A stretch of 64,000 nucleotides of DNA, taken from the NCBI GenBank assembly GCA_035571835.1, contig DATNBU010000027.1:124001-188000 (forward strand), written 5' to 3'. The translations under genes were made by a program, and so were the position numbers. The DNA is from Candidatus Limnocylindrales bacterium. Lineage in GTDB: Bacteria; Desulfobacterota; Binatia; UBA1149; CAITLU01. Below, piece by piece: positions 52,878 to 60,925 of this stretch; position 1 is the stretch's first letter; every line of letters begins with the position of its first letter. The notes under the pieces were generated by a model that was not told where the DNA came from, made no database searches, and worked only from the letters and a program-made list of their open reading frames with translations.

Positions 52878-53408
52878 ATGGCCAGGCTCGTGTTCGGAAT
52901 GAACCAGTCGCTCGACGGCTACGTCGACCATACGGCCTTTGCGCCCGATCGGACGCTGTTTCGCTACTTCATCGAGGAGGCTCGACAGCAGGCGGGCAGC
53001 GTGTACGGTCGGCGGATGTATGAGGTGATGCGTTACTGGGACGACGAGCATCCGGAATGGGATGCGGACGAGCGCGCCTTCGCGGCCGCCTGGCGACAGC
53101 AGCCGAAATGGGTCGTCTCGCGCTCACTCCAGTCGGTTGGTCCCAACGCTACGCTTGTCGACGAGAATCTCGAGGGTGCCATTCGCAGATTGAAGGCCGA
53201 ACGCGACGGCGAGATCGAAGTTGCCGGTCCGCACCTGGCGCAGAGTCTCGGCGAGCTCGGCCTGATCGATGAGTATCGAATCTACCTGCACCCTGTCGCG
53301 CTGGGTCACGGCAAGCCGTATTTCGCAGGACCGCGCCCGCGGCTTCGGCTTCTGAGCAATGAGCGAGTTGGCGAGGATGTGATCCGGCTGACCTACGCTC
53401 CTGCTTGA
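52878..53408 (+). CDS. Dihydrofolate reductase/RibD C-terminal family protein
   Basis: 176 residues; GGAGAAGGAAG lies upstream of the ATG at 52878. The opening VFGMNQSLDGYVDH matches the RibD_C/DHFR-like fold, with VYGRRMYEVMRYW, WVVSRSL and EIEVAGPHLAQSLGELGLIDEYRIYLHP as the typical strand-helix pattern. Members reduce NADPH-dependent substrates, but most paralogues are uncharacterised. It converges on the Cys-rich gene. Confidence 0.85.
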   Translation: MARLVFGMNQSLDGYVDHTAFAPDRTLFRYFIEEARQQAGSVYGRRMYEVMRYWDDEHPEWDADERAFAAAWRQQPKWVVSRSLQSVGPNATLVDENLEGAIRRLKAERDGEIEVAGPHLAQSLGELGLIDEYRIYLHPVALGHGKPYFAGPRPRLRLLSNERVGEDVIRLTYAPA

Positions 53409-53446
53409 TCGTAGACTCGACGGCCCGTCCGAGGTCCACGCCGTGG

Positions 53447-54007
53447 TCAGCCGATGATGCTCTGACAGATGGGGCCGTTCGGCGTGGAAATACAGGCCAA
53501 ACCGTTGCAGCACTGTCCGATGGCGCACGACTGGCCGGCGGGCACGCACGGCATGATGCACACAGATCCCGACTCGATCGTGATGCATTCGCCTCCGTTG
53601 CAGCAGTTGGGGCTCGCCGGGTCGCAATTCTGAGATTCCGGGATGCAGCCCAGCGTCGTGCTGGTCGTCGACGTCGAAGTTGTCGTCGTGGACGTCGAGG
53701 TCGTAGTGGTGGTGGTCGTCATGCAGGTGTTCTGATCGCAGAAACTTCCGGGGTCGCACTCGCGGCAGTTGATCTGCGTGCCGCAGCCGTTGTCGATCAT
53801 GCCGCACTGGGCGCCGAGGGACGCGCACGTTTCGGGCTCGCAGCACACGCCGAACTTGTCCGCCGGTTGCAGGCGGACACATAGATGCGACTGGCAGCTG
53901 CGGCTGACGTGGCACATTGCCCCGGCAGGCTTGCCGGCTCCGAGAGCGGAACCGGCAAATGCAATAATACCGCAAGCGATGAATGCGATGACCGGCGATG
54001 ACTTCAT
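53447..54007 (-). CDS. Secreted Cys-rich protein with Thr/Ser linker
   Basis: 186 residues. The ATG at 54007 is chosen over 54019 because GAGAGG is 4 bp upstream. A signal peptide covers residues 1-24 (VIAFIACGIIAFAGSALG). Then come two Cys-rich parts with paired Cys (CCEPETC, CGTQINCREC) separated by an almost pure Thr/Ser linker of about 25 residues, and a C-terminal part with CCNGGEC and CCNGLAC. The two C-terminal CxxxxxC-CCNG units are likely disulfide knots. There is no known family; it is probably an extracellular structural or binding protein. Confidence 0.75.
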   Translation of the reverse strand: MKSSPVIAFIACGIIAFAGSALGAGKPAGAMCHVSRSCQSHLCVRLQPADKFGVCCEPETCASLGAQCGMIDNGCGTQINCRECDPGSFCDQNTCMTTTTTTTSTSTTTTSTSTTSTTLGCIPESQNCDPASPNCCNGGECITIESGSVCIMPCVPAGQSCAIGQCCNGLACISTPNGPICQSIIG

Positions 54008-54210
54008 GGCGCCTCTCATGACGGTCGTGGTTCGTACGGACGGCTCGTCAGCATCGGAGATACGGTAAATCTCGCTGCTCGCCAAGATCGTTGCGTTGAC
54101 AAAATTCCGGTACGGCTCATCTGCGGGGGGCGTACACGCAAACGCAATGCGAGCGACCGCGCATGGCTTGCATTCGATAGCGACGGGCCGCGGCGCGTGC
54201 TCGCCGTCGA

Positions 54211-55113
54211 TCACGCGCCGCGTGCAATCTGGCCGAGCCGTCCCGCGCGATAGTCCTCGATTGCCTGCGCGATCTCGCGCTCGGTGTTCATCACGAACGG
54301 CCCGTACTGCACGACCGGCTCGCCGAGCGGAGCTCCGCTCAGAAGCAGTGCCTGCGCCGCGACATCGGCGGACATGCGGACCATGTCGCCTTCGCCGAGA
54401 AGGGCGAGCTCGCCGTCGTTTACGATGCGATCGCCCACCCGCAATGCGCCTTCGAAAACGTACACGTACGCCGCGTGATCTGCAGGAACCGCTGCTTCGG
54501 CGGCGCTGCCCGGCTCGAACGTCCAGTGCAGGAACATGATCGGCGTGCGCGTCTCGATGACGGCCGATGCTCCGAGCGCTTCGCCGGCGATGACGCGCAC
54601 CCGTGCACGTCCGTCCGGCGTGGCCGCCTCGGGAATCGTCGAGCGAGGGACCTCCTGATATCGCGGCGCCATCATCTTGTCGCGCGCCGGAAGATTGACC
54701 CACAGCTGGAAGCCGTGCATCCGGCCGCCGCGCTCACGTAAAGCGCGCGAAGGCATCTCCGAATGCACGATGCCGCGTCCGGCAGTCATCCATTGCACGT
54801 CGCCGGCGCCGATCCGTCCGCGGTGGCCGGCGGAGTCCTCGTGCTCCATCTCTCCGTCGAGCACGTAGGTGACGGTCTCGAATCCGCGATGCGGATGATC
54901 CGGCGCGCCGACGGCTTTACCGGGCGCGTAATCGACCGGCCCCATCTCGTCGAGCAGCAGAAACGGATCCGCATGCCGGAGCGCCAGCCCCGGGAACGGC
55001 CGGCGCACGATGAAGCCGGCGCCTTCGCGCTGCCGGTGAGCCGTGACGACGGAAGTAACTTTTCGATCGGCTACGTCGCCGGCCTGATTCGATTTGAGAG
55101 TATTCGATTGCAT
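54211..55113 (-). CDS. Pirin-family protein
   Basis: 300 residues; the ATG at 55113 has a near-perfect GGAGGTGATC site. The bicupin pattern is clear: GLALRHADPFLLLDEMGPVD, DHPHRGFETVTYVLDGEMEH (the metal ligands His/His/His/Glu in HPHRGFET...), HSEMP and GFQLWVNLP. Pirins bind Fe or other metals; some are quercetinases and others act in stress or transcription. It lies 13 bp after the DoxX gene in the same transcript, and a divergent LysR regulator is beyond it. Confidence 0.9.
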   Translation of the reverse strand: MQSNTLKSNQAGDVADRKVTSVVTAHRQREGAGFIVRRPFPGLALRHADPFLLLDEMGPVDYAPGKAVGAPDHPHRGFETVTYVLDGEMEHEDSAGHRGRIGAGDVQWMTAGRGIVHSEMPSRALRERGGRMHGFQLWVNLPARDKMMAPRYQEVPRSTIPEAATPDGRARVRVIAGEALGASAVIETRTPIMFLHWTFEPGSAAEAAVPADHAAYVYVFEGALRVGDRIVNDGELALLGEGDMVRMSADVAAQALLLSGAPLGEPVVQYGPFVMNTEREIAQAIEDYRAGRLGQIARGA

Positions 55114-55126
55114 GTGATCACCTCCG

Positions 55127-55555
55127 TCATTGCGCGCGTGCGGGCAACGGCCGCGAAGCAGGAACAGACTCCGGCGCTGCGCTGTCCGTCGTGAACAGCG
55201 CCCGATAGGCACCTCGGTGCACGTACGCGAGAAACAGCTCGAGCGAAGCGACGACGAGCGCGAGCCCCAGGCCTTCGGGCGCCAGGAAGACGTGGAACGA
55301 GACGATGTTCACGATGACCGGCGCCAGCACGACCAGTCCGAGCGGCACGAAGCCGAAAAGCAGAAGGAGGCCGCCGGCAACCTGCGTCGCGAAGATGAGC
55401 GGGACCATGTAGCCGGTCGCGAAAAGCGCTCCGAAGAATGCGACGGCACCGTCCGGCATCGGCGGCTGCGGCAGGAAGTGCAGGAAACCGTTCAGACCAA
55501 AGACGGTAAAGATGAGCCCCAGAAGCATGCGAGCGGAAGTTGCTGCCTTGTTCAT
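55127..55555 (-). CDS. DoxX-family membrane protein
   Basis: 142 residues, with GGGAGAAC before the ATG at 55555. Four membrane spans are visible: LLGLIFTVFGLNGFLHFLP, FFGALFATGYMVPLIFATQVAGG, LLLLFGFVPLGLVVLAPVIVNI and LGLALVVASLELFLAYVH. It matches DoxX/DoxD-like quinol-oxidase-associated or detoxification membrane proteins. It is the first gene of the DoxX-pirin pair that commonly sits under a LysR regulator. Confidence 0.88.
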   Translation of the reverse strand: MNKAATSARMLLGLIFTVFGLNGFLHFLPQPPMPDGAVAFFGALFATGYMVPLIFATQVAGGLLLLFGFVPLGLVVLAPVIVNIVSFHVFLAPEGLGLALVVASLELFLAYVHRGAYRALFTTDSAAPESVPASRPLPARAQ

Positions 55556-55665
55556 TGATGTTCTCCCTGCGGCCGACGAGTTGGTTGGCGGCCGATATGA
55601 GGAGGAGTCTACGATCGTTGCCGGAAGGTGGCTAGACCGCTAGATTCGAACAGACTGTTGCCGAT

Positions 55666-56565
55666 ATGCGCACAATCGATCTGAACCAGGTCCGGCTCTT
55701 CGTGCGGGTAGTCGACGCGGGAAGCTTCACGGCGGCGGCCCGGGCCGTCGGGCTGCCGAAATCCTCCGTGAGCCGCGCGGTCTCCGCCCTCGAGCGCGAG
55801 CTCGGCATCCGCCTGATCCAGCGAACCACCCGGCGAGTGCAGGCGACCGACGCCGGCCGCACATACTACGAGACGGTGTCGCGTGCGCTGTCCGGCATCG
55901 ACGATGCGAGTGAAGCCGTCGCGGAGCTCAAGGACGTTCCGCGCGGAACGGTGCGCATCACCGCACCGGCCGACAGCGGGCACACTCTGCTTGCGGACAC
56001 GGTCGTGCGATTCGCGCAGAGCTATCCCGAGGTGCGAATCGACGTGTCACTCACGCAGCGCGTGGTCGAAATGGTCCACGAGGGATTCGACCTTGCCATC
56101 CGCATCGGAAAGCTCGCCGACAGCGGTCTGGTTGCTCGCCGCATGGGCTTCGTGCACGCGGGCCTGTTCGCATCGAAGACGTATCTCGAACGAAAGCCCC
56201 GTCCTCGCTCGATCGCCGATCTCGCGGAGCACGAATGCATCCTGTTTCGCAGCGCCGGCCCGACGGTATGGGAGCTCGTCGGTCCATCCGGTCCCGAATC
56301 GGTCGAAGTACACGGTGCATTGTCCGCCGACGATCATCATATGGTTCGCGACGCAGCGGCCGAAGGGCAGGGGATCGCGCTGCTGCCGATTTTCATGTGC
56401 TCCGGCCAGACCGGCGACAGCGACCTCGTGCGCGTGCTGCCCATGCATACGACCGCGGGCGTTCCGATCCATCTCATCCATCCGTCGGCGCACTTCATTC
56501 CGAAGCGCGTGACGCTTCTTCGTGATCAGCTTCTGGAGGACATTCCGAGGCTGCTGCGGGTCTGA
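55666..56565 (+). CDS. LysR-family transcriptional regulator
   Basis: 299 residues, ATG at 55666. The N-terminal winged helix reads LNQVRLFVRVVDAGSFTAA, ARAVGLPKSSVSRAVSALE and RELGIRLIQRTTRRVQATD, the standard LysR HTH. A periplasmic-binding-type effector domain follows (APADSGHTLLADTVVRFAQ). It is divergent from the DoxX-pirin pair, 110 bp away, and likely controls it. Its last 40 bp overlap the convergent MFS permease gene on the other strand. Confidence 0.93.
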   Translation: MRTIDLNQVRLFVRVVDAGSFTAAARAVGLPKSSVSRAVSALERELGIRLIQRTTRRVQATDAGRTYYETVSRALSGIDDASEAVAELKDVPRGTVRITAPADSGHTLLADTVVRFAQSYPEVRIDVSLTQRVVEMVHEGFDLAIRIGKLADSGLVARRMGFVHAGLFASKTYLERKPRPRSIADLAEHECILFRSAGPTVWELVGPSGPESVEVHGALSADDHHMVRDAAAEGQGIALLPIFMCSGQTGDSDLVRVLPMHTTAGVPIHLIHPSAHFIPKRVTLLRDQLLEDIPRLLRV

Positions 56566-57926
56566 AGCGGCGACGCATGCGATCCGGCCGGATCGCGGCG
56601 TTCGGCCGATTCCCGCATCCATTGACGTACTGCTTCGATGTCGCGCGGTACCATACGGGCCGCGGCCAGCATGCACACCGTGAGTAGAAGGTTGAGCGCA
56701 GGAATCACGTACATCGCGCGGCGCAGGCCGTCGCCCTTGAACGCTTCGAGCGCGGGGCCGCTGGTCGCGGAAACGCCCGCGGCTGCGGCTGCCGCCAGCA
56801 TGTAGTGATCGCTCAGGCGGCCCATGACGATGGGGCCGAGCGAAGCCCCGAGCAGATACATGGCGAAGAAGTACGTGGCCATCGCCATGCCGCGCAGCGA
56901 CGGCTCGACCAGATCCTGGATCGTCGAGTACGTCGTCGAGTAGTAAACGTACATCGCCGCGACGCCGAGGGTCATCGGGAATGCGAAGCCCATCGGGCTC
57001 GACGGTGGCGCATCGATGGCGACGTACGTCAGCGGCGCCGCGACGAGGAATGCCATCGCAGAAAGGGTCATGCGCCCTCCCGGCCACCGTCTGGTGAGCC
57101 GATCGGCGAGCATTCCGCCGAAGATCAATCCGGGAATGCCCGAAAGGCCGAAGACGAACATCGAATAGTAGCCGGCCTCGGCGATATTCACGTGATGGTA
57201 GCGGATCAGCAGCGGCGCGATGAACGAACCGATGGCGTACATGTTGAAGTTGTGGAGCGCACCCGAGAGCACGATCGGCCACATGCTCGGGATCGACAGC
57301 ACCAGCCTGATCGGCGAGCCGGCGCGCACGACCTCACCGATGTCATGCGCTTCGGCAGCGCCGCGCGCGGGCTCGTGGATCAGGGCAAGCGCTGCAATCG
57401 AGCACAGGACCCCCGGCGCGGACGCGAGAAAGAAAGCTGCCTGCCAGCCCCAGGTCTTCGCGATGTACCCGCCGGCAAGAAAGCTTGCGGCGATCCCGAG
57501 CGGGAGACCGAGCATGTAGATGGAAAGAGCCCGGGAACGTTCGTGGGCTGGAAACAGATCGCCGATCAGCGACGCCGCCGCCGGTGCGCACGATGCCTCA
57601 CCGAGGCCTACTCCAAGGCGCACGACGAACAATTGTGTGAAGCTCGTGCAGATGCCCGAAGCCGCAGTGAGCAGGCTCCATGCGAACACTCCGCCGGCGA
57701 GGATGTGCGTGCGTCGCAGCTTGTCCGCCAGCCGTCCGAACGGGAGGCCGACGACCGCGTAGATCAGCGTAAATGCCGTGCCGAGAGTGCCGAGCGCGGT
57801 GTCGCTCAGCTGCCACTGTTTTCGGATGTCTTCACCGACCGCTCCGAGGATCTGGCGGTCGACGAAGTTCATCAGGTTGATCGCGAACAGGACCGCGAGC
57901 GCGACCTGGGCTCGTCTGCGGAGCAT
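56526..57926 (-). CDS. MFS permease (spinster/ACS-like)
   Basis: 466 residues from the ATG at 57926; in-frame GTG 57932 and TTG 57962 are alternatives and none has a clear ribosome site. About 12 membrane helices. The first helix INLMNFVDRQILGAVGEDI, the loop motif GLPFGRLADKLRRTH and GLGEASCAPAAASLIGDLF match the spinster/ACS branch, which exchanges sugar, organic-acid or sphingolipid-like solutes. The substrate is unknown. Its end overlaps the LysR gene by 40 bp. Confidence 0.9.
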   Translation of the reverse strand: MLRRRAQVALAVLFAINLMNFVDRQILGAVGEDIRKQWQLSDTALGTLGTAFTLIYAVVGLPFGRLADKLRRTHILAGGVFAWSLLTAASGICTSFTQLFVVRLGVGLGEASCAPAAASLIGDLFPAHERSRALSIYMLGLPLGIAASFLAGGYIAKTWGWQAAFFLASAPGVLCSIAALALIHEPARGAAEAHDIGEVVRAGSPIRLVLSIPSMWPIVLSGALHNFNMYAIGSFIAPLLIRYHHVNIAEAGYYSMFVFGLSGIPGLIFGGMLADRLTRRWPGGRMTLSAMAFLVAAPLTYVAIDAPPSSPMGFAFPMTLGVAAMYVYYSTTYSTIQDLVEPSLRGMAMATYFFAMYLLGASLGPIVMGRLSDHYMLAAAAAAGVSATSGPALEAFKGDGLRRAMYVIPALNLLLTVCMLAAARMVPRDIEAVRQWMRESAERRDPAGSHASPLQTRSSLGMSSRS

Positions 57927-58353
57927 CGGCACGCGCCAGTTTCGAGTTCGTCGCGGTGACAAGCAAATTCGAGTGCAGGCGACGATGTGCGAGAAATCGT
58001 CCGGCGGCTATGGCGTGAACTCGCGTTTCTGCGATGGGTCCACGAGACCGTTCGCTCGATGCGGAGCCGCTGAGATCCTTCCGTGAAGAACGCCGTTGCA
58101 CAGGTTCGAGTCCCCGAGCGATTTCCTCTCAGCTCTCGGCACTGAGCTCGACCGGTTGGTCTCGCCGGACGGCGTCCGTGCCGATGCCGCGCCGACCCTT
58201 CTCTGTGAAGTGGATAACAAAAATTGCGCAGACGAACGTGCGGCTGCGACGATTGCCTGCGCTACCACGGAAGAATCTCCGTACTTCTTCTGGCCGTAGT
58301 CGTTCCCGAATGACAGGGTCGCAGCCCCGAACTTCCATGCACGGAGGGGAACA
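57927..58353. other. Divergent intergenic region, MFS permease / FG-GAP gene
   Basis: 427 bp. It contains an open frame of 67 codons from a TTG at 58096 (ending FFWP) with protein-like composition but no family resemblance or ribosome site; I do not call it a gene. GGAGGGG precedes the ATG at 58354. No other feature is visible. Confidence 0.4.
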
Positions 58354-60879
58354 ATGAGCCGACAGTTACGAAGCCCTATCGTTCGAGGATGCAGCGTTGT
58401 CGTGACCAGCCTGCTGCGGTGCTGCCTGATCTGCGTTCTGGTCGCATCTGCGCAAATCGAAAACGCCTGTGCCGAGACGATACTTTCCGAGTCGTTTGAG
58501 AATGGCGTCCTGGACTCGCGCATCAGCGTGCAGACGGTTGGAACGTTTAGAAACGCACCCGGAATCGAGCCGGTCACCCAGCTCGGCAGCGCGCACGCTT
58601 TCGGCTTCGGACGTTCGAACTGCGGAGCCAGCTGCTTTCAGTTTCACTCGACCGCGCTTCACATCGTTTTCCCCGAACCGGTGTACGTGTCGTCGATTTC
58701 GTTCAAGGAGATGGAGCTCTACGAAAACTGGGGTTCGGGCGGAAATGTGGCAGTCGATGGGGTTGCGCTCGAGAACTCCTATCTGGGGCGCCAACCGTAT
58801 AACGATCGCCAACCCGACTCCGCGCCTCGCCAACACGATCTTCCGGTAGGAAAGCCCGTGAAAGAGATCGTCATCTACGTCGGCGACATCACCAATCTCA
58901 GCGAGGTCTTTCTCGACGATCTCAGGATCAACTCGGAAGCCGAAACCGTCTTCGACGCAGACTTCACCACCAATGCGATTTCGGTCATCGGCGGAACGGC
59001 GAGTGTTGTCGGGAATTTCGTCTTCGATTTTCGCCCGGAACGCACGGATGACCACTGGGCGTTCAAATCTCACGGCGCGTCGTTCACGATCACGTTTCCT
59101 CTTCAGGCTCCCGGGAATCTGCTCCTGCAGTTCGAGCATCTGACGTCGCTGCTGGCAGGCGCCACCAATGACGGGTTCTCGCCGATCGATGTCCTCGTAA
59201 ACAATCAGCCATTTCTCGACGATTACGACCCTGGAGTTGCCCACGGTGGAAACAAGGGGTTTGTTTCCGACCAGTTCCTCGTGCCAGCTGGTTTGCTGGC
59301 AAGCGGTACGAACCAGATCACGGTAGCGATCCAGGATGCTGCGGAGAGTCAGTACTGGATCAGGCACATGCGGGCCGAGTCGGGCATCGGAGTCGTCACG
59401 CCTGCGCCTCTGGTGCCGGATGACCAACTCGAAGGTGAGGGGCTCGGCGGGTCGATCGCGCTCTCGGACGATTACCTCGTTATTGGTGCGCCGGCGACCA
59501 ACGGCAACAAAGCAGGCAGAGTGCGACTCTTCGCACGCTCCGGCGACGGATACGTCGAACAGAGCCAGACCGGTCCTGTTCCGATTCCTTTCCAGGATCC
59601 CGACGATCCTGCTGCCGAGCTTAACTTCGGAGAGTCGGTAGCCGTCTCCGGACGGACGATCATCGTCGGTGCACCGGCCGATGTTGCGGTGAACGGCAGC
59701 AAGAAGGCCTTCGGCAGCGCGTCCGTCTTCTTTTTCGACGGCACGTCCTGGGTGCACCAGGGAAAGTTCCTCGACTTCGACAACGACTGCAAGAGTTTCG
59801 GTACCAGCGTCGCGATCAACGGCGATGACGTCGTGGTCGGTGCTCCGGGGGGAGCCTGCGCACGCGTCTTCGAACGAACGGGAACCACGTGGGCTCCAAA
59901 AGCGTTGTTGCGTGCCGGAAGCCCGAGCGGTCGATTCGGACAGAGCGTGGGCATTTCCGAAGGATCGATATTGATCGGCGCACCGGGAGCGGCCGGCTCA
60001 GGCCATCACTGCATGACGCAGGGTTCGGTCTACGCGTATCGCAAGTCCGGATCCGATTGGATTCTGGATACGACTATTGTCGAGCCCTCGGACACCGGTG
60101 GTGGAGCATGTTTCGGCACTGCCGTTGCGATCGATGGTGCGACGGGCGTGGTTGGTACGCCGGGAGACGACGGCGGAGCCGAGGATGCGGGAGCTGCCTA
60201 TGTAATCCAGCACCAGGCCGGTCACTGGTTTGCTCAAACCAAGCTACTCGCTTTTCCCACCCCGGCCGCCGGCGACGGTTTTGGTGGCGCGGTCGACACG
60301 AGGCTGGGGTTGGTCCTGGTCGGTTCTCCCGGCGCCGCAGCTTACCTTTTCCAGTTTCAGCCGGAGGCCGCTTCTCTCTCCTTGAGAAGTCCGAACAAGT
60401 CGCTGTGGCCGCCTCGTGGCCTGTATCTTCCGCCGCCCGAATTCCCGCCCAGCGTCAGCAAGTTCGCATTCTCGGTCGCCGTGGCGTCGGGCCTGACGGC
60501 CGTCGGTGCCCCGGCGACGCGCATTGATGAGCTGAGCGAGGCCGGCGCTGCTTTTCCGGACGACTCCGCTCCCAAGCCCACGATCGTGTGCGGCGATGGC
60601 ACAGTCGAGCTCGGGGAAGGATGCGATGACGGCGACGTGAGCTGGAGCCAGGGCCAGCCCTGCGATGAGCAGTGCCATGCGCTGAAGTGCGGCGATACGA
60701 ATGACTCCGGAACGCTCACGTCGGCGGACGCGTATTTCGCACTGCGCGTCGCGTCCGGGTCATCGACATGCGCCCGGTCGGTTTGTGACGTGACCAGGGA
60801 CTTGCAGATCACGAGCGTGGACGCGCTCAAAATCCTCAGAGCCGCCGTCGCGTTGGAGGGTGAGCTTTCCTGTTCATGA
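58354..60879 (+). CDS. Secreted FG-GAP beta-propeller protein with Cys-rich and dockerin-like C-terminus
   Basis: 841 residues; GGAGGGG precedes the ATG. A signal peptide covers about residues 1-38 (LLRCCLICVLVASAQIENACA). Residues 40-320 are two beta-sandwich domains (SFENGVLDSRISVQTVG, FPLQAPGNLLLQFEHLT). Residues 340-700 are seven FG-GAP/integrin-type blades with recurring LVIGAPATNGNKAGRV, VVVGAPGGACA, ILIGAPGAAGSG. Then CGDGTVELGEGCDDGD (DUF4215 type) and a dockerin-like pair of EF-hand segments (DTNDSGTLTSADAYFAL, DVTRDLQITSVDALKIL). It is extracellular; the function is unknown. Confidence 0.85.
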   Translation: MSRQLRSPIVRGCSVVVTSLLRCCLICVLVASAQIENACAETILSESFENGVLDSRISVQTVGTFRNAPGIEPVTQLGSAHAFGFGRSNCGASCFQFHSTALHIVFPEPVYVSSISFKEMELYENWGSGGNVAVDGVALENSYLGRQPYNDRQPDSAPRQHDLPVGKPVKEIVIYVGDITNLSEVFLDDLRINSEAETVFDADFTTNAISVIGGTASVVGNFVFDFRPERTDDHWAFKSHGASFTITFPLQAPGNLLLQFEHLTSLLAGATNDGFSPIDVLVNNQPFLDDYDPGVAHGGNKGFVSDQFLVPAGLLASGTNQITVAIQDAAESQYWIRHMRAESGIGVVTPAPLVPDDQLEGEGLGGSIALSDDYLVIGAPATNGNKAGRVRLFARSGDGYVEQSQTGPVPIPFQDPDDPAAELNFGESVAVSGRTIIVGAPADVAVNGSKKAFGSASVFFFDGTSWVHQGKFLDFDNDCKSFGTSVAINGDDVVVGAPGGACARVFERTGTTWAPKALLRAGSPSGRFGQSVGISEGSILIGAPGAAGSGHHCMTQGSVYAYRKSGSDWILDTTIVEPSDTGGGACFGTAVAIDGATGVVGTPGDDGGAEDAGAAYVIQHQAGHWFAQTKLLAFPTPAAGDGFGGAVDTRLGLVLVGSPGAAAYLFQFQPEAASLSLRSPNKSLWPPRGLYLPPPEFPPSVSKFAFSVAVASGLTAVGAPATRIDELSEAGAAFPDDSAPKPTIVCGDGTVELGEGCDDGDVSWSQGQPCDEQCHALKCGDTNDSGTLTSADAYFALRVASGSSTCARSVCDVTRDLQITSVDALKILRAAVALEGELSCS

Positions 60880-60925
60880 TACGCGTTCCGGAGTAGGCGA
60901 GGCTGGTATCGGGGGACGGATCTCG

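Noticed and set aside
58096-58130. GGTTCGAGTCCCC resembles a tRNA T-loop
   Set aside because: The flanking bases do not form a T-stem (ACAGG versus CCCCG), and no anticodon or acceptor stem is visible in the preceding 70 bases.
57963-58353. 67-codon frame from TTG 58096 as a gene
   Set aside because: No ribosome site, no ATG and no family resemblance; left as unassigned.
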